A stretch of 64,000 nucleotides of DNA, taken from Symbiodinium kawagutii. Taxonomy: Eukaryota; Sar; Dinophyceae; Suessiales; Symbiodiniaceae. A program made the translations under genes and the position numbers. The notes beneath the pieces were generated by a model. That model did not search any database and was not told the origin of the DNA. It worked only from the letters and a program-made list of their open reading frames with translations. Shown here piece after piece: positions 12,232 to 23,200 of the stretch. The stretch is taken from contig VSDK01013972.1 of the NCBI GenBank assembly GCA_009767595.1, positions 86,158-150,157 on the forward strand. The letters run 5' to 3'. The first letter of the stretch is position 1. Each line of letters starts with the position of its first letter.

Positions 12232-12353
12232 CGGGCCCCCGAAACCTTAGCTAAGTTGGCGAACATAACTAGGGGACCAGTTATAGAAGATATAACTAGC
12301 TTGTTCAATTGCGAATCTTAATCAACTTATAACCAGGGGGGGCCACCTTGTAC
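12232..12353 (+). repeat. Family D inverted-repeat element
   Basis: Left tip TACAAGGGACCGGGCCCCC, interior TTAGCTAAGTTGGC and CAACTTATAACCAGG, right tip GGGGGGCCACCTTGTA. Confidence 0.65.
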
Positions 12354-12364
12354 ATAGATTGTTC

Positions 12365-12490
12365 TATCCCGAGCTGGGTCAATATTAACTAGTCAATCTC
12401 ATGGGGGATGATAACCAACAATAATAGTTGGAAAACAATTGTGAATAAGAGGGGAAGCAGGGGTACAGGGTTTTGACCCACTGCCATATT
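12365..12490 (+). repeat. Family C element
   Basis: Left tip GAGCTGGGTCAATATTAAC, right part AGGGGTACAGGGTTTTGACC then CACTGCCAT. It begins 12 bp after the family D element ends. Confidence 0.7.
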
Positions 12491-13140
12491 ATGATCATGG
12501 TATGATATTAATCATAAGGTACGTTATGTATCATATTAATATGTATGATTATTCTTACGTAAACCCATATCATGAGTGAACGGTTCATGGTATGGTGGGA
12601 TTTTCAGGATGGGGGTATCGATGACATGTTTTCCAGACCGTGGAGAAATCATTCTTGGAGGACAAACTAAGGCATCCTTACGAAGGGACAAAGCAGAAGA
12701 GCCGGTGCTTTCATCGCGGTAAATCACCGTGGTATTTAAATCTACGAGTCATTTAAGAAAGCTCTGGGGCTCAATGATCACAAAGATCATCAGCTAGCAA
12801 TTACTGGTTAACCGCATCAACTCATGCTTGTTTTCATTAGCCAATGCTGATCAATAGTGGCTCTAATGGTCATTAGCTAATGGTTTTTAAAACACTTATC
12901 TATCGCTAGCGCAGCCAACAAGAACCATGGATCATTATTCACGAGTCACCATCTAGTTGGTGGTTCCAAAGATCGCAAAATTAAGCATCCATTAGCTAAC
13001 GAGAACCAAAAGTGATGATTAACCAGCATATGATACTATTCACCATGCAATAAACCTGTATATCACGCTTCTTAAGCACCAACCATTCTAAACCACATAT
13101 GAAGCACATATTGACCATCATAAACCATGTATCAACATAT

Positions 13141-13250
13141 GGACGTTTCTCAAAATAGGGGATCCCACAAATCATCTATTATCAGCCATTTATAATATTA
13201 AACCAACCATTTTTTAGGGTCCCCTATGGCTTGAGAAACCACCATATGTT
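13141..13250 (+). repeat. Family A element
   Basis: Left tip ACGTTTCTCAAAATAGGGGA, right tip TCCCCTATGGCTTGAGAAAC. Confidence 0.75.
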
Positions 13251-13946
13251 AACCATATCTAGCTGGTCGTTCCCCAGGTGACCACGTCAGCTGGTCGACC
13301 CCAGCTGGTTGACAAGTCGCTGTGGTTGATTGATGGATCAGTGATTAATATTAACATATGTTAACATGTGGTTATGAACGGTTACATAACAATATGGTTG
13401 ATATGGCTACTAATGGTCCATTAATGGTTAATAACATGTAACTTTATGGTTGATAACGGTCAATAATGGTTGATAGTTGTTATCTAACAACATACATATA
13501 TATATATACATACATTGATATTAGTGGTTATATGACACTATATGGTTGATGATTTATGGATACATATATATATCTATAAACTTAGTGGTCATATCACAAT
13601 ACATGGTTGATGATCTCATAATGGTCAATCATGACTATAAGCCAGTCAAGATCAGCCACTTAAATATACCTGTATACTGTATATCTACCAGAACCGCCTG
13701 GTATTTACTTTAGATCTATTCACCAACAGCCATAGCTTTTTCGGGGACTCTTATTGACCATAATCAACCATTGTTAAGTATTACTTGCAACCAGTAATTC
13801 ACCATGAAAAAACCATTTCTCAATCATTCATTCACCAACCAGTCATCAACCATGAATCTCAACCAAATTAATTCACCATTAATCTCAAGCATCCAGGACC
13901 ATCAATCCAGAATTTCTGCATCCACCAACTTCCCCCCACCCCACAG

Positions 13947-14071
13947 CTTCTGGGGGAGGTGCACTACGTGGACCGGCACCAGAAAATGCGCTTCGAGTAC
14001 GAAAAGGGAACCAAGGACCAGGAGGCCACCGGGGGCACTGGGGGCACGGCACCGGCACTGTCTGCGGCACG
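13947..14071 (+). CDS. Strand-rich domain exon (unit 1)
   Basis: A pyrimidine-rich tract and acceptor CCCCACAG precede it. From phase 0 it reads LLGEVHYVDRHQKMRFEYEK, then GTKDQEATGG, ending at donor GGCACG/GTGGGG in phase 2. The alternating hydrophobic pattern L-x-x-V-x-x-V-x-x-x-x-x-x-x-F is shared with TLGRVERVFGDDQVTVKHKK (37.9 kb) and QLAMVRGVAGSDLTVKFPGG (63.1 kb). It may be a small beta-barrel of SH3 or Tudor type, by strand pattern only. The phase-2 end matches the next exon at 15035. Confidence 0.6.
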
Positions 14072-15034
14072 GTGGGGAAGGCGATACCGCGCCATGGCAA
14101 GCGGATGAAAGTTTGGTGATGACTACCAGCTTGGATTTCTATGGTTAATAGTGGTTAATAGTAGTTAATAATGGGTGATAGTGGTTGATAATGGATAATG
14201 ATAGAGGATAGTCACCAACAAGAATGGCTGGAACAACTAAAAGCTATAAGCCTGGTAGTTTTTGGGGCGAATAATGATTAATGATGGTTAGTGATGGTGA
14301 ACAACCACTAGATGGTTCAACAACCATGATATGGATTGATAATGGTTGATTGGTGGTTGATTGATGGTTGATTGATGGTTGATTGATGGTGAATTGATGA
14401 TTGCTAAAGGTTAACAATAGGGAAGAATCACCAATAAACTCATGGTTCAACAACTACTATATGATGCTTTCTGAAGCCATAGACCATAGAGAACCCCAAA
14501 GTTATGGTTGGTTTCTTACTCCAAGTGATTAATATTGGATGATTTGGGGGTCCCAAAGATGAGAGTTCTTAAGCCAGAAATTCGAGGCCCGAAAGTCAGA
14601 GGGGCAGCTGTTCAAATCTGTCCGCTGGGCGGGATTGTTTCTTTAGCTAGGTTGGCTTTACACGCCGCCAACTCAGCTATCATGATCAGGAAGGAATTCC
14701 TTGCAGTCCAAGCACATAGCATTGCAAATGATATCCCCGTCAATCAATGTCGTCAACGTTGATGTTTGCGTAAAAAGAATTGTACCCAGTTGCAAATTAC
14801 TAGCGACAGTTCAGTCACCAACCATTGGTCAACCATTAGACAGCCAGCCATTTACCAACACTTCAAAAACCATTCACCAACGATTAACAACGTCGACACA
14901 CCATTGACCAACGTTTCAGCCCAAGCATTGCCCAACCACCATGCAACCCTTCAGCTTGATCCAAGGCCATGATCCAACCACTGACCCCAGCCGCGGTGTA
15001 ACCGTTCCCAAGGGTCTGCCAGGCCTGGGTCCAG
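14072..15034. other. Probable intron
   Basis: The 5' half is rich in GGTTAATAGTGG and GGTTGATTGATGG (14110-14450); the 3' half in CACCAACCATTGGTCAACC (14815-14960). A degenerate family A copy spans about 14490-14570. This is a clear example of complementary intron ends. Confidence 0.5.
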
Positions 15035-15182
15035 CACCTGCCACCTGCAGGCCGTGGAGTTGGATCGGTGCCTTCTGGCACCCACGCCGCTGGTCTTGGC
15101 GGAGAAGCTGAAGCGCAAGAAGGCCACGTCGGAGCCACCGGGCGGACACCGGTCACCGGTGGTCACCGGGGGTCACCCGTAA
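15035..15182 (+). CDS. VELDRC / PTPLVLAE exon, possible last exon of unit 1
   Basis: Acceptor GGGTCCAG at 15033-15034, with two bases carried from the previous exon. Reads TCHLQAVELDRC, LLAPTPLVLAEKLKRKKATS, EPPGGHRSP, and stops at TAA 15180-15182 if not spliced; a phase-0 donor is available at 15159 (CCG/GTGGTC). It matches VELERCTFSPTPIVLAER at 38.9 kb, with most DNA differences at third codon positions, which fixes the frame. TPLVLAEK resembles the last helix of an ANK repeat. The overlapping minus-strand ORFs (14884-15166) are shadows. Confidence 0.6.
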
Positions 15183-15727
15183 CGGTAGGGCTGGGAGCTG
15201 GTTCTCCAGTCAACGTTTCGGCGAGCCGGTTATTTCGGAGGAATTTTGGATTTTTTGGGGATGGAGGTATATTTCACTCATAGTTGAGCTAATGATTGAT
15301 ATTGATTGGAGTTTGACTTATAACTTATAATAGTTATTAGTTAAGTCTTGGTTTTGGACTTTTAGATGGTCATGACTGTTTATCGTCATTGGTAACTGGT
15401 TACTTCTACGCACTTACAAGCCTGGCTATGCTTGATGTTGGGCTTGATTGCTAGTGGTATCAAGTGTAAATACTAATATTGTCATTCTCATAATATAAAT
15501 GCCTTGTTGATATTGGTATTGGTATCATTGATATTGATATGATATGGATCAACGGTAATATCAATATCAACAAGACCAATCGTCAATATCAATAGATATG
15601 ATATGGAGCTGATGATTGATATGATATTGACTATGATGTTAATAGTGGCACCATAGTACTTTGAAGACTCATTGATCTGGGTTGTGAACTGTCATAGTCA
15701 CCTAACGTATTTCAACCCGGGTAGCCA

Positions 15728-15837
15728 ACTGGCTATGGGTCAATATTAACCAACCAATAATGATCACCAGTAATGATAGTGAAAACAATGGCTGCTGATT
15801 GGGAACCAGGGGTACGGGGGTTTGACCCACTGCCAAC
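15728..15837 (+). repeat. Family C element
   Basis: Left tip CTGGCTATGGGTCAATATTA, right tip GGGTTTGACCCACTGCCA. Confidence 0.7.
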
Positions 15838-16439
15838 TAGATATTGGATGGCAATAACTGTACACCTGAACTATCATCATCAACAACAGTCATTAGCCAT
15901 GTTGGTCAAGAAGGGATCCGCATCAATCACCGTTTGTGTGTTTTAAACATACTGAACCAGTATAGAAATAAGAGTCTAAGATGATCATCATCTACCCGGG
16001 CAAACAAAACTGCTTGGAGCTCTTTTGGAGTGATTTTTGCAACCAACCCATGATGACAATCGCTTGACCTGTTGGTGCTACAACTTGAAGAGCCGGAACA
16101 AGGAGTGCTGGGTTTCTGTGGTTTGCGAGCTAAGGGCACCATTGCGGGCCGGCCAGTCATGAAACATATTTGGAAGAAAACACGGTTTCGTTTGTATTCA
16201 AATCCTGTTGATGTAAGCCCTGTTTATCCAATATATGTTTTCAATCATTTTCAATGTATTGTGGACATAAGCTGGTTTTCGATGGTTTTTAAGGATATTT
16301 TCACTGGTTCTCGAAATTGCAAACCATGAACAAAAATGAAAACGACATCACTTAATTTCAATGGTTTACAATGGTTGATTATTAGTTATCTTCCTATTTA
16401 AGACCATCACAACACCATTGAAAACCTTCTTTAAACCAT

Positions 16440-17560
16440 TTCCAATGGATTCAATGGATTTTCAATGGTTTTTAATGGATTTAATCCAACTATTAATTAT
16501 GATCCATTGGAATTACAACCAGTCATTATGTTTCCCATGGATTTAATCCTATTTTCCAATGGATTTAATTCTATTTCCAATGGATTAACCAACGCTGTAA
16601 TGTTTTTTAAATCATTTCCAATGTGAAAACAATTGATTCCACTGGAATCAAAAACATAAACGTGTGCTGCAATCAATTTTCCAATGGATTTCAATGTTAT
16701 TTCCAATGCATTCCAATGTGAAAACCATTGATTCCATTGGAATCAAAAACATTCACGTGTGCTGTAATCAATTTTCCCATGGATTTAGCGATTTAATCAA
16801 TGTTATTTCCAATGCATTTCCAATGTGAAAACCATTGATTCCATTGGAATCAAAAACATTAACGTGTGCTGTAATCAATTTTCCCATGGATTTAACCAAT
16901 GTTATTTCCAATGCATTTCCAATGTGAAAACCATTGATTCCATTGGAATCTAAAACATTAACGTGTGCTGTAATCAATTTTCCAATGGATTTAGCGATTT
17001 AATCAATGTTATTTCCAATGCATTTCCAATGTGAAAACCATTGATTCCACTGGAATCAAAAACATTAACGTGTGCTGTAATCAATTTTCCAATGGACTTA
17101 ATCAATGGTATTTCCAATGCATTTCCAATGTGAAAACCATTGATTCCATTGGAATCTAAAACATTAACGTGTGCTGTAATCAATTTCCAATGGATTTAGC
17201 CGATTTAATCAATGTTATTTCCAATGCATTTCCAATGTGAAAACCATTGATTCCACTGGAATCAAAAACATTAACGTGTGCTGTAATCAATTTTCCAATG
17301 GATTTAATCAATGTTATTTCCAATGCATTTTCCATGTGAAAACCATTGATTCCACTGGAATCAAAAACATTAACGTGTGCTGTAATCAATTTTCCAATGA
17401 ATTTAATCAATGTTATTTCCAATGCATTTTCCATGTGAAAACCATGGATTCCACTTGAATCAAAAACATTAACGATATTAACGTGTGCTGTAATCAATTT
17501 TCCAATGGATCTAATCAATGTTATTTCCAATGCATTTCCAATGTGAAAACCGTTGATTCC
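16440..17560. repeat. About 100-bp tandem array with an internal palindrome
   Basis: About nine copies of a unit of roughly 97-108 bp. Each has ACGTGTGCTGTAATCAATTT, CCAATGGATTTA, AATGTTATTTCCAATGCATT, and the dyad TTGATTCCA-(T/C)TGGAATCAA preceded by GTGAAAACCA. The minus strand is open over long stretches (THVNVFDSSGINGF-type repeats), but the frame breaks between copies, so it is not treated as coding. It lies directly upstream of the 17607 exon. Confidence 0.8.
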
Positions 17561-17606
17561 ACGTTTGATTCACTTCCCCGCGTTTCGTTTGAGTTCGCCC
17601 GGGAAG

Positions 17607-17711
17607 GCCTACGAATTCCTTTCCAACGCATGGGCACCCATCGCCAACGCCGTCAGCGGCATCAGTAAGGATGACCTGATGGACCAAGCACGTCTCTTGG
17701 TGAAGCTGGTG
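17607..17711 (+). CDS. Helical exon, possibly early in unit 2
   Basis: Acceptor CGGGAAG at 17605-17606, phase 0. Reads AYEFLSNAWAPIANAVSGIS then KDDLMDQARLLVKLV over exactly 35 codons, ending at the consensus donor GTG/GTGAGT. The composition is protein-like and amphipathic, and no family was recognised. It sits between the VELDRC exon of unit 1 and the first ANK exon of unit 2, so it may be near the N-terminus of the second paralogue, or part of a continuous giant protein. Confidence 0.65.
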
Positions 17712-17982
17712 GTGAGTGGATAATGATGGATAGGGAATAGTGGTTGATGGTGGGATGATGATAGTGATAATGATAGTGAGTGATAATGATTGTGATAGTG
17801 ATACCTAGTTCATAGTGCTTGAAAGTGCTTCATGGTTGGATACTGAATCATAATGATGGTTAATGGTGGTTGAAACAGGCTGAAAGATGGTCCATGAGTG
17901 GTTGATGATGGTGCTTGGACCAAGCACGTTGCGAAGCCAGCCAACATGCGCATAGTGGGGTATCAAGCCAAATAATGTTCAT

Positions 17983-18210
17983 ATGGCGAGCTGGGTCAAG
18001 CTGTTCACCAACCAACCTGGGTGGTTAATAGTAGCTGGTTAATGGTTAATAATGGGGGATGATAGTCAACAATAGTAGTGGATATATGGCGAGTTGGGTC
18101 AATATTAACCAACCAATTTCATAGGGGATGATAACCAACAATTTCATAGGGAAAACAACGATTAATGATAGGGGAAGCAGGGGTACAGGGTTTTCACCCA
18201 CTGCTATATA
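17983..18210 (+). repeat. Family C element, nested double
   Basis: Two left ends (ATATGGCGAGCTGGGTCAAG and ATATGGCGAGTTGGGTCAAT) share one right end (GGGTTTTCACCCACTGCTAT). This looks like insertion of one copy into another or an internal duplication. Confidence 0.65.
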
Positions 18211-18769
18211 ATCCATTAACCGAGATATCTTGGGCAAATATGACATGCATTGAGCCAATACAACATTGATGAAGATATTGGTTTATCCGTGAAATATATT
18301 CATTGGTCATTAGGCAAATATTTTTGTTTTTCAGGATTCTTGCGCCTTTGAAGCAAGGCAAATGTTCGATGTCATCACAAGCCATCAGGGTTTAAGATGG
18401 CGGTATGGCGGCCCCACAGGGTAGGCGGCCAGCGGACATCAGAGCACACGGGTTATGCTACTCGGCAACTCATTCTCCATGTTGGCCCAAAAACAAAGTT
18501 CTACCATAATTATCCATCATTGACCATATCAATATTCGAAGGAAGTTTAGAAGTCTAACTTCTGACAATATGGACAACTCAGCTAGGGCAGATCGCCTAT
18601 GCAGACGTGAGAAAGAAGAGATGTGAGAAAGATGAGAGTGGGAGTGCGCCAAAATGTTAGGAAAGTCGCGAAATGCTGTGTTTTGCAGGGTTTTGTGCAT
18701 CATGAGGGTCCAGAAGGGTACCTCGCTAAAGCGGCGGGTGCGGACCACTGTGGCGGAAGGTGTGTGCAA

Positions 18770-19017
18770 AAATCGTGAAAAAGCCTAGGCGCGAAGCACA
18801 TTTGGAAGTCAAAATCGTAAAAACATGTCAGGTCCGGAGCACTTTTGGAAGTTGCAACTTGCAAAATCGTGAAAAAACCTAGGCGCGAAGCACATTTGGA
18901 AGTCAAAATCGTAAAAGCATGTCAGGTCCGGAGCACTTTTGGGAGATGCAACTGGCAAAATCGTTAAAAAACCTAGGCGCCGAGCACATTTGGAAGTCAA
19001 AATCGTAAAAACACTAC
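18770..19017. repeat. 94-bp tandem repeat running into an assembly gap
   Basis: CCTAGGCGC-(G/C)-AAGCACATTTGG recurs at about 18784, 18878 and 18972 (period 94), with CATGTCAGGTCCGGAGCACT between. The minus strand translates as SKCARRLGF, PKSAPDLTCFYDF and FQMCFAPR, phrases I remember from repeat-derived ORFs of Symbiodiniaceae and relatives (not checked). The array probably continues into the Ns. Confidence 0.75.
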
Positions 19018-19596
19018 NNNNNNNNNNNNNNNNNNNNNNNNNNNNNNNNNNNNNNNNNNNNNNNNNNNNNNNNNNNNNNNNNNNNNNNNNNNNNNNNNNN
19101 NNNNNNNNNNNNNNNNNNNNNNNNNNNNNNNNNNNNNNNNNNNNNNNNNNNNNNNNNNNNNNNNNNNNNNNNNNNNNNNNNNNNNNNNNNNNNNNNNNNN
19201 NNNNNNNNNNNNNNNNNNNNNNNNNNNNNNNNNNNNNNNNNNNNNNNNNNNNNNNNNNNNNNNNNNNNNNNNNNNNNNNNNNNNNNNNNNNNNNNNNNNN
19301 NNNNNNNNNNNNNNNNNNNNNNNNNNNNNNNNNNNNNNNNNNNNNNNNNNNNNNNNNNNNNNNNNNNNNNNNNNNNNNNNNNNNNNNNNNNNNNNNNNNN
19401 NNNNNNNNNNNNNNNNNNNNNNNNNNNNNNNNNNNNNNNNNNNNNNNNNNNNNNNNNNNNNNNNNNNNNNNNNNNNNNNNNNNNNNNNNNNNNNNNNNNN
19501 NNNNNNNNNNNNNNNNNNNNNNNNNNNNNNNNNNNNNNNNNNNNNNNNNNNNNNNNNNNNNNNNNNNNNNNNNNNNNNNNNNNNNNNNNNNNNNNN
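19018..19596. other. Assembly gap (Ns)
   Basis: Unknown bases. The repeat to the left (94 bp) differs from the one to the right (GATA), so at least one repeat boundary is hidden here. The gap size may be nominal. Confidence 0.97.
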
Positions 19597-19630
<34 letters not shown>

Positions 19631-20045
19631 TAGCTAGAATAGATAGATGGAATAGACAGACAATTGGATAGCCAGATTCAGATGGCTAGATGGGTCGATA
19701 GATAGACAGATAGGTAGACGAAACGAGAGTCAGATAGATAAGTAGATAGATAGTCAGGTAGAAAGACAGAAAGATAGACAGATGGACACATAGATGATCA
19801 GACAAACAATTCGGTAGATAGATAGACAGATAGATAGATAGGCAGATAGATAAATAGATAGATGGACAGGTAGATAGATAGATACATAGACAGAAAGATG
19901 ACGAGATAGATAGTGAGGTAGATAGAAAGACAAGTACATAGGCAGATAGATAAACGAATAGATCATCAGATAGATAGATAGATAGACAGTCAGACAGACA
20001 GAAAGAAAACTGATCCGCTGATAGAAAGATAGCTAGACAGATAGG
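19597..20045 (+). repeat. Degenerate GATA tetranucleotide array
   Basis: Runs of ATAGATAGATAG with CAGA, TAGG and ACAG variants. It produces a meaningless serine, leucine and tyrosine-rich frame on the minus strand. Confidence 0.9.
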
Positions 20046-20708
20046 CTGCCAGTCAAGTGGCCAGATCGATGCTCACATTGGTAGGAAGTCAGGCCCAAGT
20101 GATGTTCAGTTCTCGGATCCCTCGGACAATCAATCGCCGCAACCACAACTGCACACTCCTATAGTGCTCCTATCTTGGAAACTTCCGCCACCGCCTTGTG
20201 CGGTACTACTGGTATCTCTTAATAAGTAACCGCGGGGGTGAATGATTATCATATTATGTCATATCATCATTCACCATTCTGAAACATTACGAGCCATCAT
20301 GTAACCATCACTTAAACATCTACGAATCATCACCATTACTAGTGGCCATTATGAACCATTAAAATGCACCATCATGTCAACAATCATTGAGCATCATTAA
20401 TCATTAATGAGGTTGAAGACTATCCTGCATTTATCATTGTCAGGGTATCGGTCACCATCGATATCCACCATTCATCACGATTTAGCCACTATGAATGACC
20501 ATCATCATTCGATCATCATCGACCATCGCCATTTCTCTGGAATATGTTTTTGGGCACCTCAGAAAGTCCATTCATACCGGTTCAAAGCATTTTTTTGTCT
20601 GATGAGATGTTCCAACCCTTTGGGGGCACTTGTGTGGAAAGTTTGTTGCCGCAACCAAGGGTACCCCCACGGGTACTGTAACTCATGCATTTCTGAGGGG
20701 TTGGAAAG

Positions 20709-20841
20709 AAGAGCCTCAAGCTGATGGGACTCAGTGTCAAGAGAACGCTGAGAATCGAGGCACGAGGCAACGACTCTGACGCAAGCATCGGCGAGAACAT
20801 CCACTTTGAGGTGAACTTTGATATGCCATGTTCCGCGTTGC
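20709..20841 (+). CDS. Possible exon of unit 2
   Basis: Several phase-0 acceptors exist (GGAAAG at 20708 or CTCAAG at 20720). The frame reads LMGLSVKRTLRIEARGNDSD, then ASIGENIHFEVNFDMPCSAL. It looks protein-like and the phase follows from the 17607 exon. The end is uncertain: a phase-1 site (ATGCCAT/GTTCCG) would fit the next exon at 22476, while CAT/GTGTTT (20841) would not. A faint resemblance to the N-terminal domain of Erv41/Erv46-type cargo receptors was noted but not accepted. Confidence 0.38.
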
Positions 20842-21594
20842 ATGTGTTTAACGCCCGCAATTTTTTGTCATCACGTGTGATTTTTCTTGGCCATCATACT
20901 CCGTGGTCTCCCAGAGCCCTCCAGTGGATCGGCTCATCATTCACTGCTGTAGAGGGAAGGTCGACATGCTTCACCTGCATCAGCTGCGTAGCCAGGGAGC
21001 AGCCAGGCGTACGGTGTCGTGCCAATGGGGATCTCGGATCGGCATGGCACAAAGCTGTGACCACCAGACCCAGGTCATTCGCAATGCCATGTTGGGGGGA
21101 ACGCGTTGCCGTTTTGTCAGGGATCAGGGATGGAGAGGAAACATAAAATATGTTAACAACACAAGGAAGGCAAGTGCCTCTTGCCTGATTTGGAACCAAT
21201 AGCCCTTGGTCAGCCATTCTGAACGACTATCAACCTCCATCACCATTCATAATTCATTGCATCAATGGAAAATGGCCTGGCCTGTGCCTGCGCATTGGTC
21301 TCGAAGGCGCGCCTGCGAGCCCCGGTGTGGTGACTGATTTTGGCACAGAGAAGGTCATCAGAACACCCATGATGCTAGCCACGAAGCAAACTAAGGACTA
21401 GAGCAACCAAAGGAGACAAACCACGAAGCAACGAAGGACACAAAGCGCAGAGAAAATCAGGGAATTAAGGGACGATGTTCTTTTGAGGTCTCGCATTTTT
21501 TTGACATTGAGCTGTCTGTGGGCATATTGCCCGCGAGCTGTTTCGAGGTCCCCAGCAAAAACGAGAAGTGGGGCACAAAGCAAACAAAGTACTT

Positions 21595-21698
21595 GGTGGT
21601 TTCTTAAAATAGGGGACCCCAAAAATGGTTGGTTTATTACTACTAAATGACCATTAATGGATGATTTGGGGGTACCACTATTTTGAGAAACACCCATT
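21595..21698 (+). repeat. Family A element
   Basis: Left tip GGTGGTTTCTTAAAATAGGG, internal AAAATGGTTGGTTTATTACT, right tip GGTACCACTATTTTGAGAAA. Confidence 0.8.
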
Positions 21699-22254
21699 TA
21701 GTTCCTTTCAGGCTGCCCAGCTTCGCCAATGCGAAACCATGCTCCATGTTCCACTGACCGTCCCCTGTTCCGTGCCCCTTGTCCCCAATGCCAGGCCTAC
21801 AGAGACCCAGACCCTACATCTTGTCTCCCGTGCCCGGATGAACCCTACAGCGCCAAATCATTAACTTGGAAACCATGCATGTGTCCCATGTCCCCCGTAA
21901 CCCCATGTCCCTCGTCCCCTGTCCCCAGCGTTAACCATAAAGAGCAAGACCATGATCGACTAAACCATGATGGCGGGCGAAAGTGAGATTTTTTCGTCGG
22001 CGAGAGTGAACCCGCTCACTGAATCAATATTAATTAATACAAATCAGCCGAAACATCAAGATACTCCCCTACTAACCGTGATTACTAACCCTGGTCATCT
22101 AATTACTACTTTATAGCGATTACTACGATTATAATTGCTATTAACTCTTATTACTCCTTACTAACCATTCTTCCCATTCTTAACCCTCTCTATTCATTCT
22201 TAACCCCTTATACCCATGCAATTTGTATGATTATGAGTACTATTAACTGAGTTC

Positions 22255-22420
22255 TTACCTGTTACTAACCATTCTCAACCCCTTGTAACCATTCTCAACC
22301 CCTTATAACCATTCTCAACCCCTTGCTATCCATTCTTAACCCCTTATACCCATTTTTCGCCCCTTATACCCAGTCTCAACCCCTTATAGTTATACTGTAA
22401 CCACTCTTAACCCCCTGAAA
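22255..22420. repeat. About 20-bp tandem repeat (CCATTCTCAACCCCTTATAA)
   Basis: Seven or so imperfect copies directly upstream of the 22476 exon. Pyrimidine-rich, as expected of the 3' end of introns here. Confidence 0.7.
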
Positions 22421-22475
22421 CCAGCCATGAATGGCTTTCCCTTCGACATCCTTCGACCCTTCGCGGGGGCTTTAG

Positions 22476-22571
22476 GTCGTGGTGCCTTGCCTGCTGGCGT
22501 GCTGGTGGCGCGGGGCGCTGTGGCAGCCGTGGAGAAGTTTTTGGAGAAAGGCGCCAGGGACCGTGCCATGG
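22476..22571 (+). CDS. Ankyrin-repeat exon (unit 2)
   Basis: Acceptor GGGGCTTTAG, one base carried in. Reads RGALPAGVLVARGAVAAVEK then FLEKGARDRAM. The stretch VLVARGAVAAVEKFLEKGA is a typical ANK helix-turn-helix. It ends at donor ATGG/GTGGCG in phase 1, and the carried G joins the next exon to give ...GARDRAM-GLLSAADLAKRD, a natural ANK linker. Confidence 0.65.
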
Positions 22572-22973
22572 GTGGCGGTCCATGGAGACGACTCGGAGCG
22601 GCAGCTTAGTTAACCAACCAACTATATATGGTCATAGTATAACCAACCATATGAGTTAAACCATATAGTTGATGATTAATATTAATGACCAGCTGGTTAA
22701 TGGGTAATAATGAGCTTGATATTAATAACCAGCAACCAATGGTTCATAGTAGTTGGTTAATGGGTAATAAGTAAATGGTTATTAATGGTTAACCAACCTA
22801 CTATTAATGAGTAATAATTAACCAACTAAGCATGATTTAACAATATTAATGGTTATCAATAGTTAATGGGTAATAATTAGGGTTAATGGGTAACAATAGG
22901 GCATAATAAGTACAAAAGGTTAATGGTTATTAATGCTTAACGAACCAGTTTGGTGGCTGCCGTTGGAAGGTTC

Positions 22974-23070
22974 ATATGGCTATGGGTCAGGCAGTTGGCC
23001 AACCTGGCTGGCTGGTTAATAGTAGCTGGTTCATGGGTAATAATGGGGAATGATAAGTAACAATAGTAGT
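22974..23070 (+). repeat. Family C element, left part only
   Basis: Has TATGGCTATGGGTCAGGCAG and the GGTTAATAGTAGCTGGTT block, but no TTTTGACCCACAGCC right end. Confidence 0.5.
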
Positions 23071-23089
23071 GCAAGTTGGAATTTTCAGA

Positions 23090-23200
23090 TGGGCGTTTCT
23101 CAGAACAGGGGACCCGAAAAATGGCTGGTTTACTACTTTAAATGGTTCATGTAAGGATGATTTGCGGGGCCCCCTATGTTTTCTACCATATGGGTATGTG
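23090..23200 (+). repeat. Family A element
   Basis: Left tip GCGTTTCTCAGAACAGGGGA, middle ATGGCTGGTTTACTACT, right part GGGGCCCCCTATGTTTTCTA with a decayed tip. Confidence 0.6.

Larger units (their letters stand above)
11561..13946. other. Probable intron
   Basis: Contains family D (12232-12353), family C (12365-12490) and family A (13141-13250) elements. A GC-rich patch at 12085-12230 has no clear frame. The 3' part (13750-13930) is rich in CACCAACCA and CTCAACCA words, the upstream-of-exon pattern seen throughout. Confidence 0.5.
15183..17606. other. Intron or intergenic spacer
   Basis: Contains TTGATATTGATATG runs (15530-15640), a family C element (15728-15837), an ambiguous open patch at 16040-16150 and a large dyad satellite (16440-17560). 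If unit 1 ends at 15182, a promoter of the next gene would lie here; no motif was recognised. Confidence 0.4.
17712..20708. other. Probable intron with assembly gap
   Basis: Starts with GATAATGATAGTGAGTGATAA repeats (first 20 bases similar to GGTTGATGATGG type), then family C (17983-18210), a block with dinoflagellate-type repeat translations (18420-18780), a 94-bp tandem repeat (18770-19017), Ns, a GATA array (19597-20045), and AACCATCAT-rich DNA (20260-20530). Confidence 0.5.
20842..22475. other. Probable intron with unexplained GC-richer block
   Basis: 20890-21200 is GC-richer and open in both strands without a motif. A family A element is at 21595-21698. 21720-21960 is cytosine-rich low complexity (CCATGTCCC, CTTGTCCCC). 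22080-22425 is a run of CCATTCTCAACCCCTTATAA units (about 20 bp) leading to the next exon. Confidence 0.45.

Noticed and set aside
14884..15166. Three overlapping minus ORFs
   Set aside because: Shadows of the 15035 exon, whose frame is fixed by its paralogue at 38922.
16497..17530. Minus ORFs with THVNVFDSSGINGF repeats
   Set aside because: They follow the roughly 100-bp satellite and the frame is interrupted between copies; no GC rise or splice pattern.
18939..19604. 221-codon + strand ORF
   Set aside because: Mostly Ns; real sequence at the left is a tandem repeat.
20709..20841. Resemblance of GENIHFEVNFDMPCSAL to the N-terminal domain of Erv41/Erv46 cargo receptors
   Set aside because: Only a few residues agree, and the exon fits by phase into the ankyrin gene chain. 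A profile search would be needed.
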